Under the pieces are notes generated by a model, which saw nothing but the letters and a program-made list of their open reading frames with translations, was not told the origin of the DNA and did not search any database. A program made the position numbers and the translations under genes. A stretch of 64,000 bases of DNA. It comes from Limnohabitans sp. MMS-10A-178. Its GTDB lineage: Bacteria > Pseudomonadota > Gammaproteobacteria > Burkholderiales > Burkholderiaceae_C. Below are positions 45,480-53,917 of the stretch, in pieces. Within the stretch, counting starts at the first letter, position 1, and each line of letters begins with the position of its first letter. The stretch is taken from assembly GCF_003063375.1 (NCBI RefSeq), contig NZ_NERY01000003.1, positions 1 to 64,000 on the forward strand, in the 5' to 3' direction.

Positions 45480-45493
45480 TTGATATAGGTCAA
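45480..45493. promoter_or_regulatory. FNR-like box upstream of hemN, copy 2
   Basis: TTGATATAGGTCAA differs from the FNR consensus at one position. It lies 68 bases before the hemN start codon, a plausible place for an activator of this anaerobic haem gene. Confidence 0.65.
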
Positions 45494-45561
45494 GTTTGAG
45501 GAGGGCGTCAAAAGGCACATTAGACAAATCTTCTAAATTTGACAGCCTTGGAAAATGCCGT

Positions 45562-46944
45562 ATGTCCTTTTTGACGCCCGAATTGCTCTCTCGTTTTGAC
45601 ATACCAGGGCCCCGTTACACGTCTTATCCCACAGCAGATCGGTTTGTCGAGGCTTGTGCGCAGTCAAATCTTCACCAAGCGCTCGATTTGCGCACCCAAG
45701 GCGTAGGTCACAAAAACCGACCCTTGTCGATTTATGTGCACATTCCGTTTTGTGAATCGCTTTGTTATTACTGCGCTTGCAACAAAATCATTACCAAGCA
45801 CCACGAGAAAGCAGTGCCCTATCTGCGCTATCTGGCAAAGGAGCTTGCTCTCTACACTAGCACCATTGGAACAGGGCAGTCGGTCAGCCAATTGCACTTG
45901 GGCGGCGGTACGCCCACTTTTTTAAGCGACAGCGAATTGAGTGCACTGATGTCGATGCTCAAGCGCAACTTCAATTTTGTGGCGGGAGGTGAGTATTCGG
46001 TGGAAGTCGATCCTCGCACAGTCAATGCTGAACGTTTGGCATTGTTGTTTGAGTTGGGGTTCAATCGCCTGAGTTTTGGCGTACAAGATTTTGACCCTGA
46101 AGTGCAAAAAGCAGTGCACCGCATTCAGCCCGTAGAGCAAGTCTTTGCCTTGGTGGCCTCTGCTCGCAAAATAGGTTTTGAATCTGTCAATGTCGACTTG
46201 ATTTATGGCTTGCCCAAACAAAGCCCAGAATCGTTTGATCGCACCCTGAAACAAATCAATGCATTGCGCCCCGATCGCATCGCGCTTTATGCCTATGCGC
46301 ATTTGCCTGAGCGCTTTAAGCCTCAGCGCCGCATAGTGGCGGCTGAGCTGCCTGTGGCCTCTAGCAAAATTGCCATGTTGTCTAGGTCAATGGATGCCCT
46401 CATGGCGGCGGGCTATGTTTACGTGGGCATGGACCACTTTGCATTGCCTGTTGATGCTTTGGCGGTGGCCAAACGGCAAGGTCGATTGCACCGAAATTTT
46501 CAAGGCTACAGCACCCAACCCGATTGCGATTTGATTGGCTTAGGTGTCTCGTCTATTGGCCGCATGGGCAGCACTTATAGCCAAAACGCCAAGACCATGG
46601 ATGAGTATGTTGACATGCTCGATCAAGCTCAATTGCCCGTTGTGAAGGGCTTGGCACTGTCGCGCGACGACCAGATACGCCGCGCTTGGATCATGGCCAT
46701 CATGTGCCAAGGCCATGTTCAGTTCGATGTGTTCAATGAAGCATGGCTGATTGATGCTCAAAGCTATTTTTCCGAAGAACTCCTGCAATTGCAAAGCATG
46801 CAAAGTCAGGGTTTGCTTGAGTTAAGCGAGCAGGGCTTGCACGTGACACCCATGGGCTGGTTTTTTGTGAGGGGTGTGGCCATGGTGTTTGACAAATATT
46901 TGCAAGCCGATCGCAACCGAACTCGTTTTTCAAAAATCATTTAA
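45562..46944 (+). CDS. hemN: Oxygen-independent coproporphyrinogen III oxidase
   Basis: A 460-residue radical SAM enzyme that decarboxylates coproporphyrinogen III in haem synthesis without oxygen. The cluster site is C64, C68 and C71 in CESLCYYCAC, next to GPRYTSYPTADRF at the N terminus, LHLGGGTPTFL, and the EVDPRT and VDLIYGLPKQ motifs typical of true HemN, not HemW. I chose the ATG at 45562; a longer in-frame start at 45496 would place 22 residues of no similarity in front. FNR boxes lie upstream. Confidence 0.96.
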   Translation: MSFLTPELLSRFDIPGPRYTSYPTADRFVEACAQSNLHQALDLRTQGVGHKNRPLSIYVHIPFCESLCYYCACNKIITKHHEKAVPYLRYLAKELALYTSTIGTGQSVSQLHLGGGTPTFLSDSELSALMSMLKRNFNFVAGGEYSVEVDPRTVNAERLALLFELGFNRLSFGVQDFDPEVQKAVHRIQPVEQVFALVASARKIGFESVNVDLIYGLPKQSPESFDRTLKQINALRPDRIALYAYAHLPERFKPQRRIVAAELPVASSKIAMLSRSMDALMAAGYVYVGMDHFALPVDALAVAKRQGRLHRNFQGYSTQPDCDLIGLGVSSIGRMGSTYSQNAKTMDEYVDMLDQAQLPVVKGLALSRDDQIRRAWIMAIMCQGHVQFDVFNEAWLIDAQSYFSEELLQLQSMQSQGLLELSEQGLHVTPMGWFFVRGVAMVFDKYLQADRNRTRFSKII

Positions 46945-47430
46945 ATGCAAACCTCCTTGGCCCTCACGGCTTTGGTCATGGGATTGGCCGGTGGGCCGCA
47001 TTGCGTGGCCATGTGCGGCGCTGCATGTGCTGGCATGGGCCAAGTGGCTGGCACACAGCAAAGCAGGGCGCTACTGTCATTTCAAGGAGGTCGCTTGCTG
47101 GGTTACAGCTTGATGGGTGGCGTGGCGGCTTTCAGCGTGCAAGCACTGGGCTGGCTCACGTTAGAGTCTGCAGCCCTCAGACCTGTTTGGAGCATGTTGC
47201 ATGTGGCCGCCCTCACGGGCAATGCTTTAGACGGCGCACTCACCATGGCTTGTTTTGCATTGGGCAGCGGAGTGAGTTTGGGCTTTGCACCCTGGCTTAT
47301 GCTCAAACTCAAAACCTTGGGCGATGGTACTTGGGGCATTCGCCTAGCCGGCTTGGCTTTGGCCTTCACATCGGGCTGGGGCTTGTGGCTTGGCTTGGCC
47401 CACAATCAAGCGCCTTGGTGTGCGGTTTAA
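46945..47430 (+). CDS. TauE/SafE (UreH-like) membrane protein, internally shortened
   Basis: A 161-residue protein starting directly after the hemN stop. It opens LALTALVMGLAGGPHCVAMCGAACAG, the hallmark of the cytochrome-oxidase-associated TauE/SafE family, and ends with a normal-looking GLALAFTSGWGLWLGL. Family members are about 230 residues. Here LRPVWSMLHVAALTGNALDGALTMACFALGS appears to join the second helix region directly to a late one. The middle, which should hold the second Cys motif (MPCGLLY), is missing. The frame is intact, so this looks like an in-frame deletion. The remaining protein may be non-functional. Confidence 0.75.
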   Translation: MQTSLALTALVMGLAGGPHCVAMCGAACAGMGQVAGTQQSRALLSFQGGRLLGYSLMGGVAAFSVQALGWLTLESAALRPVWSMLHVAALTGNALDGALTMACFALGSGVSLGFAPWLMLKLKTLGDGTWGIRLAGLALAFTSGWGLWLGLAHNQAPWCAV

Positions 47431-47464
47431 GGCAGTGTGTGCTGCAAAGCTTGTGTTCAAGCTT

Positions 47465-48277
47465 TTATGCAGCGGTCATGCCCTTGTGGAACATATAAGC
47501 CGCCAAAAACACCAAGAAGAATGAGAACACCCGCTTGAGTTTTTTCACAGGCAATTTATGTGCAGCGCGCGCGCCAAATGGCGCCGTGAAAACGCTGAAA
47601 CAAGCAATCACAATCATGCCGGGCAGCCATATGTAGCCCACCGAAGCAGGTGGCAAGTTGTCTAAGTTCAGACCGCTAATCACAAAGCCAGTGACATTGG
47701 CCAATGCAATGGGAAAGCCCAAAGCAGCACTGGTGCCAATGGCGTTGTGAATGGCCACATTGCACCAGGCCATTAAGGGCACGCTTACAAATGCGCCACC
47801 CGCACCCACCAAGCCAGACAGCATGCCTATGAGCCCGCCCATGCCCAACTGACCCACAAAACCCGGCATTTGGCGCGAGGGTTTTGGTTTCTTGTCCATG
47901 TACATTTGGAAGGCAGAGTAAGAGACAAACACGCCAAACATAATGGCCAAGGTGGCACCCTTCACGGCTACAAAAATCCACAGACTGGCCAAGGCACTGC
48001 CCAGCACAATGCCAGGCGCCAAACCTTTTACCAAATCCCATCGCACCGCACCGAGTTTGTGGTGTGTTCGAACACTGGAAATAGAGGTGAACAAAATGGT
48101 GGACATGGAGGTGACGATGGCCATTTTGATGGACAGGTCTTCCGCAACACCCATATTGCCCAAGATAAAGCTCAACACGGGAACCATGAGCAAGCCGCCG
48201 CCCAAGCCCAGCAAGCCCGCCATGAAACCAACCACTGTGCCGGTAATGCCCAGTTCTAAAAAGATTTGTAGTTCCAT
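47465..48277 (-). CDS. TauE/SafE family permease
   Basis: A 270-residue inner-membrane protein with about eight hydrophobic segments and the family wording GFMAGLLGLGGGLLMVPVL at the N terminus and MLSGLVGAGGAFVSVPLM in the second half. These proteins move sulfite, sulfoacetate or other organic anions. It is 4 bases downstream of an acyl-CoA ligase gene on the same strand and probably co-transcribed with it, so its substrate may be the acid activated by that ligase. Confidence 0.9.
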   Translation of the reverse strand: MELQIFLELGITGTVVGFMAGLLGLGGGLLMVPVLSFILGNMGVAEDLSIKMAIVTSMSTILFTSISSVRTHHKLGAVRWDLVKGLAPGIVLGSALASLWIFVAVKGATLAIMFGVFVSYSAFQMYMDKKPKPSRQMPGFVGQLGMGGLIGMLSGLVGAGGAFVSVPLMAWCNVAIHNAIGTSAALGFPIALANVTGFVISGLNLDNLPPASVGYIWLPGMIVIACFSVFTAPFGARAAHKLPVKKLKRVFSFFLVFLAAYMFHKGMTAA

Positions 48278-48281
48278 GGAC

Positions 48282-49799
48282 TTAAGCCAGTCCGAGCTTT
48301 TGCGCCATGCCTATGCGTTGTAACTTACCGGTTGCACCCTTGGGGATTTCGTCCATGAGCAAAACTTTGCGGGGCACTTTGAAATCGGCCAAGCGGGTGG
48401 CTGTGTATTCGCGAAGTTCTTTTTCAGTGGCTGTCATGCCTTCTCGCAGCACCACAGCAGCACCCACTTCCTCGCCCAATTTGTCGTGTGGAATGCCAAA
48501 GCAAACCACTTGAGCCACCGCAGGGTGGTCCATCAAAACTTCATCCACTTCGCGCGGGCTAATTTTTTCGCCGCCGCGGTTGATGATTTCTTTCAGCCTG
48601 CCTGTAATGCTGACGTAGCCTTGTGCGTCTAGCACACCTTGGTCGCCGGTTCTAAACCAGCCATTGGTAAACGCTTCTGCGTTGGCCTTGTCGTTGTTCT
48701 CGTAACCGGGGGTAACGTTGCTGCCGCGAATCACAATTTCGCCGGTGCTGCCCGTTGGGAGCAGGTCGCCGTCGGCATTCATGATGGCAATTTCAGGGCC
48801 TGCGGCCAAGCCTACGGTGCCAGGTTTTCTTTGGCCAGGTGGCAGGGGGTTGCAAGCCATTTGGTGAGCGGCTTCGGTCATGCCATAGGCTTCAATGACG
48901 GGTGCTTTGAAGGTGGCTTCGAGTTCTGCCAAAACTTGCGGTGGCAAGGAAGACGATGAAGAGCGAATGAAACGCAGGGGCACTCTTTCAATCACTTCTT
49001 TGTTGTTGGCCGAGCGCGACAAAATAGCTTGGTGCATGGTGGGCACAGCGGTGTACCAAGTGGGCTTAACTTCGTCCATCTGGCTGAAGAACTTCAAAGC
49101 ATTAAAGCCACTGGTGCAATAGACTTCGCCGCCTTGCGACAAGGGTGCCAAGATGCCTGCAATGAGGCCATGGATGTGAAAAAGCGGCATCACGTTCAAG
49201 CCGCGATCGGTGCTGCTAAAGCGCGTGCTGTTTGCAATGTTTTGCGCGGAGGCACTCACGTTGCGATGGGTGAGCGGCACAATTTTGGGGCGTGAAGTGG
49301 TGCCCGAGGTGTGCAATACCAAAGCCACATCGTCGGGCTGTGCATCACCAGGGTGCTGCGCCGCCTTGGGGGCCAGGCCGTTCATGTTCAAGGTGAAAGA
49401 ACCAGCGCCCGAAGTGGGTGTGGGTTCGAGTTCAATGAGCGCAATGCCCATTTTGGCTGCCACAGCCACGGCTGGGCTGCTAGAACCTTTTTCAACCACC
49501 AAGGCTTTGGCGTTGAGGTCGTTCAAATAAAACTCAAACTCATCGGCGCGGTAGCTGGGGTTCAAGGGCGCTGAAGTACAGCAGCAGGCCACTGTGACAA
49601 AGCTAGAAGCCATTTCTGCGCTGTTGGGCAACACCAAAGCCACGCGGTCGTTGCGGCCAATGCCCACTTGGTTGAAGGCCGTCTGAACGTATTGACTCAG
49701 CTGACGCAGGGCTGAATAGGTGAGCGGCGCACTGTTGGCGGCACTCAAACAAGTTGATTGGGCATTTCCGGCGGCCAGGAGTTCTATTAGGGTTTTCAT
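48282..49799 (-). CDS. Acyl-CoA synthetase (AMP-forming; oxalyl-CoA synthetase-like)
   Basis: A 505-residue ligase with the P-loop LHTSGTTSRPKIVPLTHRN, MPLFHIHGLIAGIL, EAYGMTEAAHQMACNP, the hinge GRLKEIINRGGEKISP and the C-terminal Lys in IPKGATGKLQRI. The MTEAAHQM and GEKISPREVDEVL wording resembles the AAE3/Pcs60 group, which makes oxalyl-CoA. The true substrate is not certain. It is divergent from tctC and upstream of a TauE/SafE permease. Confidence 0.87.
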   Translation of the reverse strand: MKTLIELLAAGNAQSTCLSAANSAPLTYSALRQLSQYVQTAFNQVGIGRNDRVALVLPNSAEMASSFVTVACCCTSAPLNPSYRADEFEFYLNDLNAKALVVEKGSSSPAVAVAAKMGIALIELEPTPTSGAGSFTLNMNGLAPKAAQHPGDAQPDDVALVLHTSGTTSRPKIVPLTHRNVSASAQNIANSTRFSSTDRGLNVMPLFHIHGLIAGILAPLSQGGEVYCTSGFNALKFFSQMDEVKPTWYTAVPTMHQAILSRSANNKEVIERVPLRFIRSSSSSLPPQVLAELEATFKAPVIEAYGMTEAAHQMACNPLPPGQRKPGTVGLAAGPEIAIMNADGDLLPTGSTGEIVIRGSNVTPGYENNDKANAEAFTNGWFRTGDQGVLDAQGYVSITGRLKEIINRGGEKISPREVDEVLMDHPAVAQVVCFGIPHDKLGEEVGAAVVLREGMTATEKELREYTATRLADFKVPRKVLLMDEIPKGATGKLQRIGMAQKLGLA

Positions 49800-49904
49800 C
49801 AGGTAGTGAAATAAAAGTTGAATTTAGAGGTTTTAGGTCTCGACAAACTACGGATCATTCTATTACGATACTTTTTAGTTTATTTAATTACCAAGGAGTT
49901 TAAT

Positions 49905-50915
49905 GTGAAAAAATATCTATCAATCAGTCTCAAATCAGCTACCTTGGTAGTCTGTAGCTTGTTCGGATTTAGCGCTCATGCCCAAGCCAATTGGGAGCCC
50001 ACCAAAAATGTTGAGTTCATCGTGCCAGCCGGCACAGGTGGCGGTGCTGATCAAATGGCGCGTTTTCTGCAGGGTGTGATCACCAAGCACAAACTCATGG
50101 CCCAACCCTTGGTCGTGGTTAACAAATCGGGCGGCGCAGGGGCAGAAGGATTTTTAGATGCCAAAGGCGCTCGTCCTGACGGTCACAAAATCATCATCAC
50201 GCTGTCAAATTTATTCACAACCCCTCTGGCTACAGGTGTGCCCTTTAACTGGAAAGACCTAACCCCTGTGGCCATGCTGGCACTCGATGAGTTTGTGCTT
50301 TGGGTCAATGCAGAGTCGCCCTACAAAACGGTGGGCGACCTCACCAAGGCCGTCAAGCAAGGCGAATCTGGCAAATTCAAAATGGCTGGAACGGGCTCCA
50401 AGCAAGAAGACCAGATCATCACGGTGGCCATTGAAAAAACCACTGGTAAAAAAATGACTTACATCCCTTTCAAAGGCGGTGGTGATGTGGCGGTTCAATT
50501 GGTGGGAAAACACGTTGACACCACAGTGAACAACCCCATTGAAGCTGTGGCGCATTGGAAGGGCGGAACTTTAAGGGCGCTGTGTGTATTCGATTCACAG
50601 GTCATGCCTTACCCGAAAAAAATCACACCGACTCAGTCGTGGAAAGACATTCCCACTTGCAAATCGCAAGGCCTCGATGTGGAGTATTTGATGTTGCGTG
50701 GCATTTTCATGCCGCCCAAAGCCACGCCTGCGCAAGTGGCTTATTACACCGATGTGTTCCAAAAAGTACGCCAGCTGCCTGAGTGGAAAGAATTCATGGA
50801 GACCGGCGCCTTCAAAGACACTTTCATGAAGGGTCAGGAATTTCAAGATTGGTTGCTGAAAGCAGAGGTGGAACATTACCGATTGATGCGTGATGCCGGC
50901 TTCTTGGCCAAATAA
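49905..50915 (+). CDS. tctC: Tripartite tricarboxylate transporter binding protein
   Basis: A 336-residue periplasmic protein that delivers a carboxylate to TctAB. A signal peptide ends at FSAHAQA, and the mature chain starts NWEPTKNVEFIVPAGTGGGADQMAR with the loop GGAGAEGFLDAKG. I chose the GTG at 49905 because AAGGAG sits 6 bases before it; an ATG at 49903 is out of frame, and the frame further upstream has no family similarity. It is the first gene of a tctC-tctB-tctA operon. The ligand is unknown. Confidence 0.92.
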   Translation: MKKYLSISLKSATLVVCSLFGFSAHAQANWEPTKNVEFIVPAGTGGGADQMARFLQGVITKHKLMAQPLVVVNKSGGAGAEGFLDAKGARPDGHKIIITLSNLFTTPLATGVPFNWKDLTPVAMLALDEFVLWVNAESPYKTVGDLTKAVKQGESGKFKMAGTGSKQEDQIITVAIEKTTGKKMTYIPFKGGGDVAVQLVGKHVDTTVNNPIEAVAHWKGGTLRALCVFDSQVMPYPKKITPTQSWKDIPTCKSQGLDVEYLMLRGIFMPPKATPAQVAYYTDVFQKVRQLPEWKEFMETGAFKDTFMKGQEFQDWLLKAEVEHYRLMRDAGFLAK

Positions 50916-50935
50916 AACTGCTGAAGTTCCTCATC

Positions 50936-51433
50936 ATGAAAACAGATTCACACCTGCAAATGCGGTGGATGGAGTTGTTGGTGGCTGCATGCTTTTTGGG
51001 TGTGAGCTTGCTGGTCATCACCGACAGCCTTCGAGTTGGTAACGCTTGGGGCACAGATGGCCCCGAGCCTGGCTACTTTCCGTTCTACATCGGCTGTCTT
51101 TTGTTTGGCGGCGCTGCCTGGATTATTTTGCAAACCTTGTGGGCTTGGAAGCAAGACGATGGCAAAGAAGTGTTTGCCGAAAAGCATGAGTTCAACTTGA
51201 TGTTGCTCATGCTTGTACCCTCAGCAATTTTCACAGCTGCCATCTTTGTGTTGGGCATTTATTTGGCTTCGCTGGTTTTCGTTGCCGCCTTCATGGTGTG
51301 GCAGGGCAAATACAGTTACTTCAAATCCATCGCTGTGGGCACCAGCATCAGCGCGGTGTTGTTTTCCTTGTTTGAAGTTTGGTTCAAGTTACCCTTGCCA
51401 AAAGCCTTCATTGAAACTTGGTTGGGCTATTGA
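50936..51433 (+). CDS. tctB: Tripartite tricarboxylate transporter small membrane subunit TctB
   Basis: A 165-residue membrane protein with four hydrophobic segments, the family-typical GPEPGYFPFYIG after the first pair of helices, and a C-terminal LFEVWFKLPLPKAF. It pairs with the large subunit TctA. It starts 20 bases after tctC and ends 2 bases before tctA. Confidence 0.92.
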   Translation: MKTDSHLQMRWMELLVAACFLGVSLLVITDSLRVGNAWGTDGPEPGYFPFYIGCLLFGGAAWIILQTLWAWKQDDGKEVFAEKHEFNLMLLMLVPSAIFTAAIFVLGIYLASLVFVAAFMVWQGKYSYFKSIAVGTSISAVLFSLFEVWFKLPLPKAFIETWLGY

Positions 51434-51435
51434 TC

Positions 51436-52926
51436 ATGGATGAACTTAACAACCTGTTTCACGGCTTTGCAGTTGCTCTAACACTGCCCAACATTGGCTT
51501 CATGCTAATTGGTATTTTTCTGGGTGTGCTCATTGGCGTGTTGCCTGGTTTGGGCGGTGCCAATGGCGTGGCCATTTTGTTGCCGCTCACCTTTGGCATG
51601 TCTCCCACCTCTGCCATCATCATGCTGTCTTGCATTTACTGGGGAGCCTTGTTTGGCGGCGCCATCACTTCAATTTTGTTCAACATTCCAGGCGAGCCTT
51701 GGTCAGTGGCTACCACCTTCGATGGCTACCCCATGGCACAAAAGGGCAAGGCCGCACAGGCCTTGACCGCCGCTTTCACCTCTTCATTCGTGGGTGCCTT
51801 TGTAGCCGTTCTCATGGTGACGTTTTTGGCCCCTGTGGTCGCTAAATTTGCACTTAACTTTGGACCTCCCGAGTTCTTTGCAGTTCAGTTGCTCACATTT
51901 GCAAGCTTCATTGGCATGAGCAAAGAGCCACCCGTCAAAACCTTGTTGGCCATGATGTTGGGTTTTGCTTTGGCCGCTGTAGGCTTAGACAGCGTGACCG
52001 GCACCTTGCGCATGACCTATGGTCAAGAAAGTTTGCTCAAAGGCTTTGACTTTTTGATTGCCGTCATTGGCCTCTTTGGCATTGGCGAAATCTTGCTCAC
52101 CATGGAAGAGGGCCTGGCCTTCAAAGGGCAGAAGGGGCGCATCAGTCTGAAAGATGTGATTGAAACTTGGAAAGAACTGCCCAAGTACTGGGCCACATCT
52201 GTGCGCGCCTGTTTGATCGGTTGCTGGATGGGCGTCACACCCGGTGGCGCAACCCCTGCATCGTTCATGAGTTATGGCACTGCCAAGCGTATTTCTAAGC
52301 AACCCGAGAACTTTGGCAAAGGTGCCATTGAGGGCGTGATTGCGCCTGAAACGGCAGCGCATGCTGCTGGAACCAGCGCCTTGCTGCCCATGCTCACGCT
52401 GGGTATTCCTGGCTCACCCACTGCGGCTGTTTTGTTGGGTGGACTTTTGATCTGGGGGCTGCAACCCGGCCCCTTGTTGTTCACAGAGCAAAAAGATTTT
52501 GTCTGGGGCCTCATTGCATCGATGTACTTGGGCAATATTGTGGGCTTGATTGTGGTCTTGACCACAGTGCCTTGGTGGGCCGCTATTTTGAGAATTCCCT
52601 TCTCTATCATTGCGCCTGTCATTGTGGTGATTTGCGCGGTGGGTGCCTACACGGTTCACAACAGCATGCTCGATGTGGTGTTGATGCTGGTCTTTGGCTT
52701 GATGGGCTATGCCTTTAAAAAGCTCAAATATCCTCTGGCACCTTTGGTCTTGGCCTTGGTGTTGGGCGACATGGCAGAAACCAGCTTTAGGCAATCGATG
52801 CTTATTTCCAAAGGCAGTTTGGAAATCTTTGTGAGCACGCCCTTGGCTGGCTCCATCACTTGCTTGGCTCTCATCATGCTTGTGTGGCCTCTCTTGGGCC
52901 TCTTTAAAAAGCTCAATCGAGGCTAA
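51436..52926 (+). CDS. tctA: Tripartite tricarboxylate transporter large membrane subunit TctA
   Basis: A 496-residue permease with about 11-12 hydrophobic segments. Hallmarks are the loop GVLPGLGGANGVAILLPLT, GGAITSILFNIPGEP, and the second repeat LLPMLTLGIPGSPTAAVLLGG, the two glycine/proline loops that form the transport site. Energy comes from the sodium or proton gradient. I chose the ATG at 51436, directly after tctB; 6 extra codons upstream overlap that gene. Its end overlaps panE by 14 bases on the other strand. Confidence 0.95.
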   Translation: MDELNNLFHGFAVALTLPNIGFMLIGIFLGVLIGVLPGLGGANGVAILLPLTFGMSPTSAIIMLSCIYWGALFGGAITSILFNIPGEPWSVATTFDGYPMAQKGKAAQALTAAFTSSFVGAFVAVLMVTFLAPVVAKFALNFGPPEFFAVQLLTFASFIGMSKEPPVKTLLAMMLGFALAAVGLDSVTGTLRMTYGQESLLKGFDFLIAVIGLFGIGEILLTMEEGLAFKGQKGRISLKDVIETWKELPKYWATSVRACLIGCWMGVTPGGATPASFMSYGTAKRISKQPENFGKGAIEGVIAPETAAHAAGTSALLPMLTLGIPGSPTAAVLLGGLLIWGLQPGPLLFTEQKDFVWGLIASMYLGNIVGLIVVLTTVPWWAAILRIPFSIIAPVIVVICAVGAYTVHNSMLDVVLMLVFGLMGYAFKKLKYPLAPLVLALVLGDMAETSFRQSMLISKGSLEIFVSTPLAGSITCLALIMLVWPLLGLFKKLNRG

Positions 52927-53917
52927 GGCCTTTACCCTTTTTCAACACACTCTGCTCGAGCAAGCGCGTTAGTGCGTAAACCGAGTCGAGTGTGGGGGTG
53001 GGGATGTTGCAAATTCGGCCTAGCTCTATCACGCTGCCCAACAGAGCTTCTAGCTCCAAGGCTTTGCCGTGTTCAATGTCTTGCAGCATGGAGGTTTTGT
53101 GCGCACCTACTGCTTGTGCGCCTGCAATGCGTTTGTCGATGCTAATTTTGAATTGAACGCCCAACTTTTCGCCCACAGTTTGCGCTTCCGCCATCATGCG
53201 GGCCGCTAAGTTGCGGGTGAGGTCAAAGTTGCAAATGTCTTCGAGTGTGGCGTGCGTTAAGGCCGACACTGGGTTGAAGGTGAGGTTGCCCCACAACTTA
53301 ACCCACAGTTCGCTGCGAATGTCGGTAGACACTGGCGTTTTAAATCCTGCGGCAATCATGGCCTGCGCCAATGCCGTGACACGTTCTGATTTTTCGCCAC
53401 TGGGCTCGCCCAAGGTAAAGCGGTTGCCTTCAATGAGTTTGACTACACCAGGCGCTACCAACTCGGCGGCGGGATAGACCACAGCGCCAATCACGCGCTG
53501 TGGGCCAATGTGCTGCCACTGCGCGCCGCCAGGATCGATGGAGCTGAGTTGGCGGTCTTGATACTCGCCCACCAGGTTGTAAAAGTACCACCAAGGCACG
53601 CCGTTTTGCAGGGTGACCACGGCTGTTTTGTCGTGGCACAGACGGCCAATTTGTTCAGCCACAGGGCTAACCTGGTGCGACTTCATGGTTAAGAACACGT
53701 AGTCGTGCGGTGTGGCTTCGTCGATGGTGCAAGCCTTGACTTGAGGGGCGTGCAGCGATGTGCCGTCTTCCATGGTGAGCGTCATGCCATTGGCTTGAAT
53801 GGCTTTTAGATTTTCACCGCGCGCAATGAAAGTGACGTTGTTGCCCGACAAGGCCAACTTCACGCCCAGGTAACCTCCAATGGCGCCGGCGCCCACAATG
53901 GCGATATTCAAACTCAT
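52913..53917 (-). CDS. panE: 2-dehydropantoate 2-reductase family protein
   Basis: A 334-residue NADP-dependent reductase with the N-terminal GAGAIGGYLGVKLA Rossmann loop, TMKSHQV, QNGVPWWYF and the catalytic Lys in ELWVKLWGNL. PanE converts ketopantoate to pantoate for CoA synthesis. The family also contains paralogues of unknown role. Its start overlaps the end of an FAH-family gene by 4 bases, which suggests a catabolic setting, so a role other than pantothenate synthesis is possible. Confidence 0.85.
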   Translation of the reverse strand: MSLNIAIVGAGAIGGYLGVKLALSGNNVTFIARGENLKAIQANGMTLTMEDGTSLHAPQVKACTIDEATPHDYVFLTMKSHQVSPVAEQIGRLCHDKTAVVTLQNGVPWWYFYNLVGEYQDRQLSSIDPGGAQWQHIGPQRVIGAVVYPAAELVAPGVVKLIEGNRFTLGEPSGEKSERVTALAQAMIAAGFKTPVSTDIRSELWVKLWGNLTFNPVSALTHATLEDICNFDLTRNLAARMMAEAQTVGEKLGVQFKISIDKRIAGAQAVGAHKTSMLQDIEHGKALELEALLGSVIELGRICNIPTPTLDSVYALTRLLEQSVLKKGKGLSLD

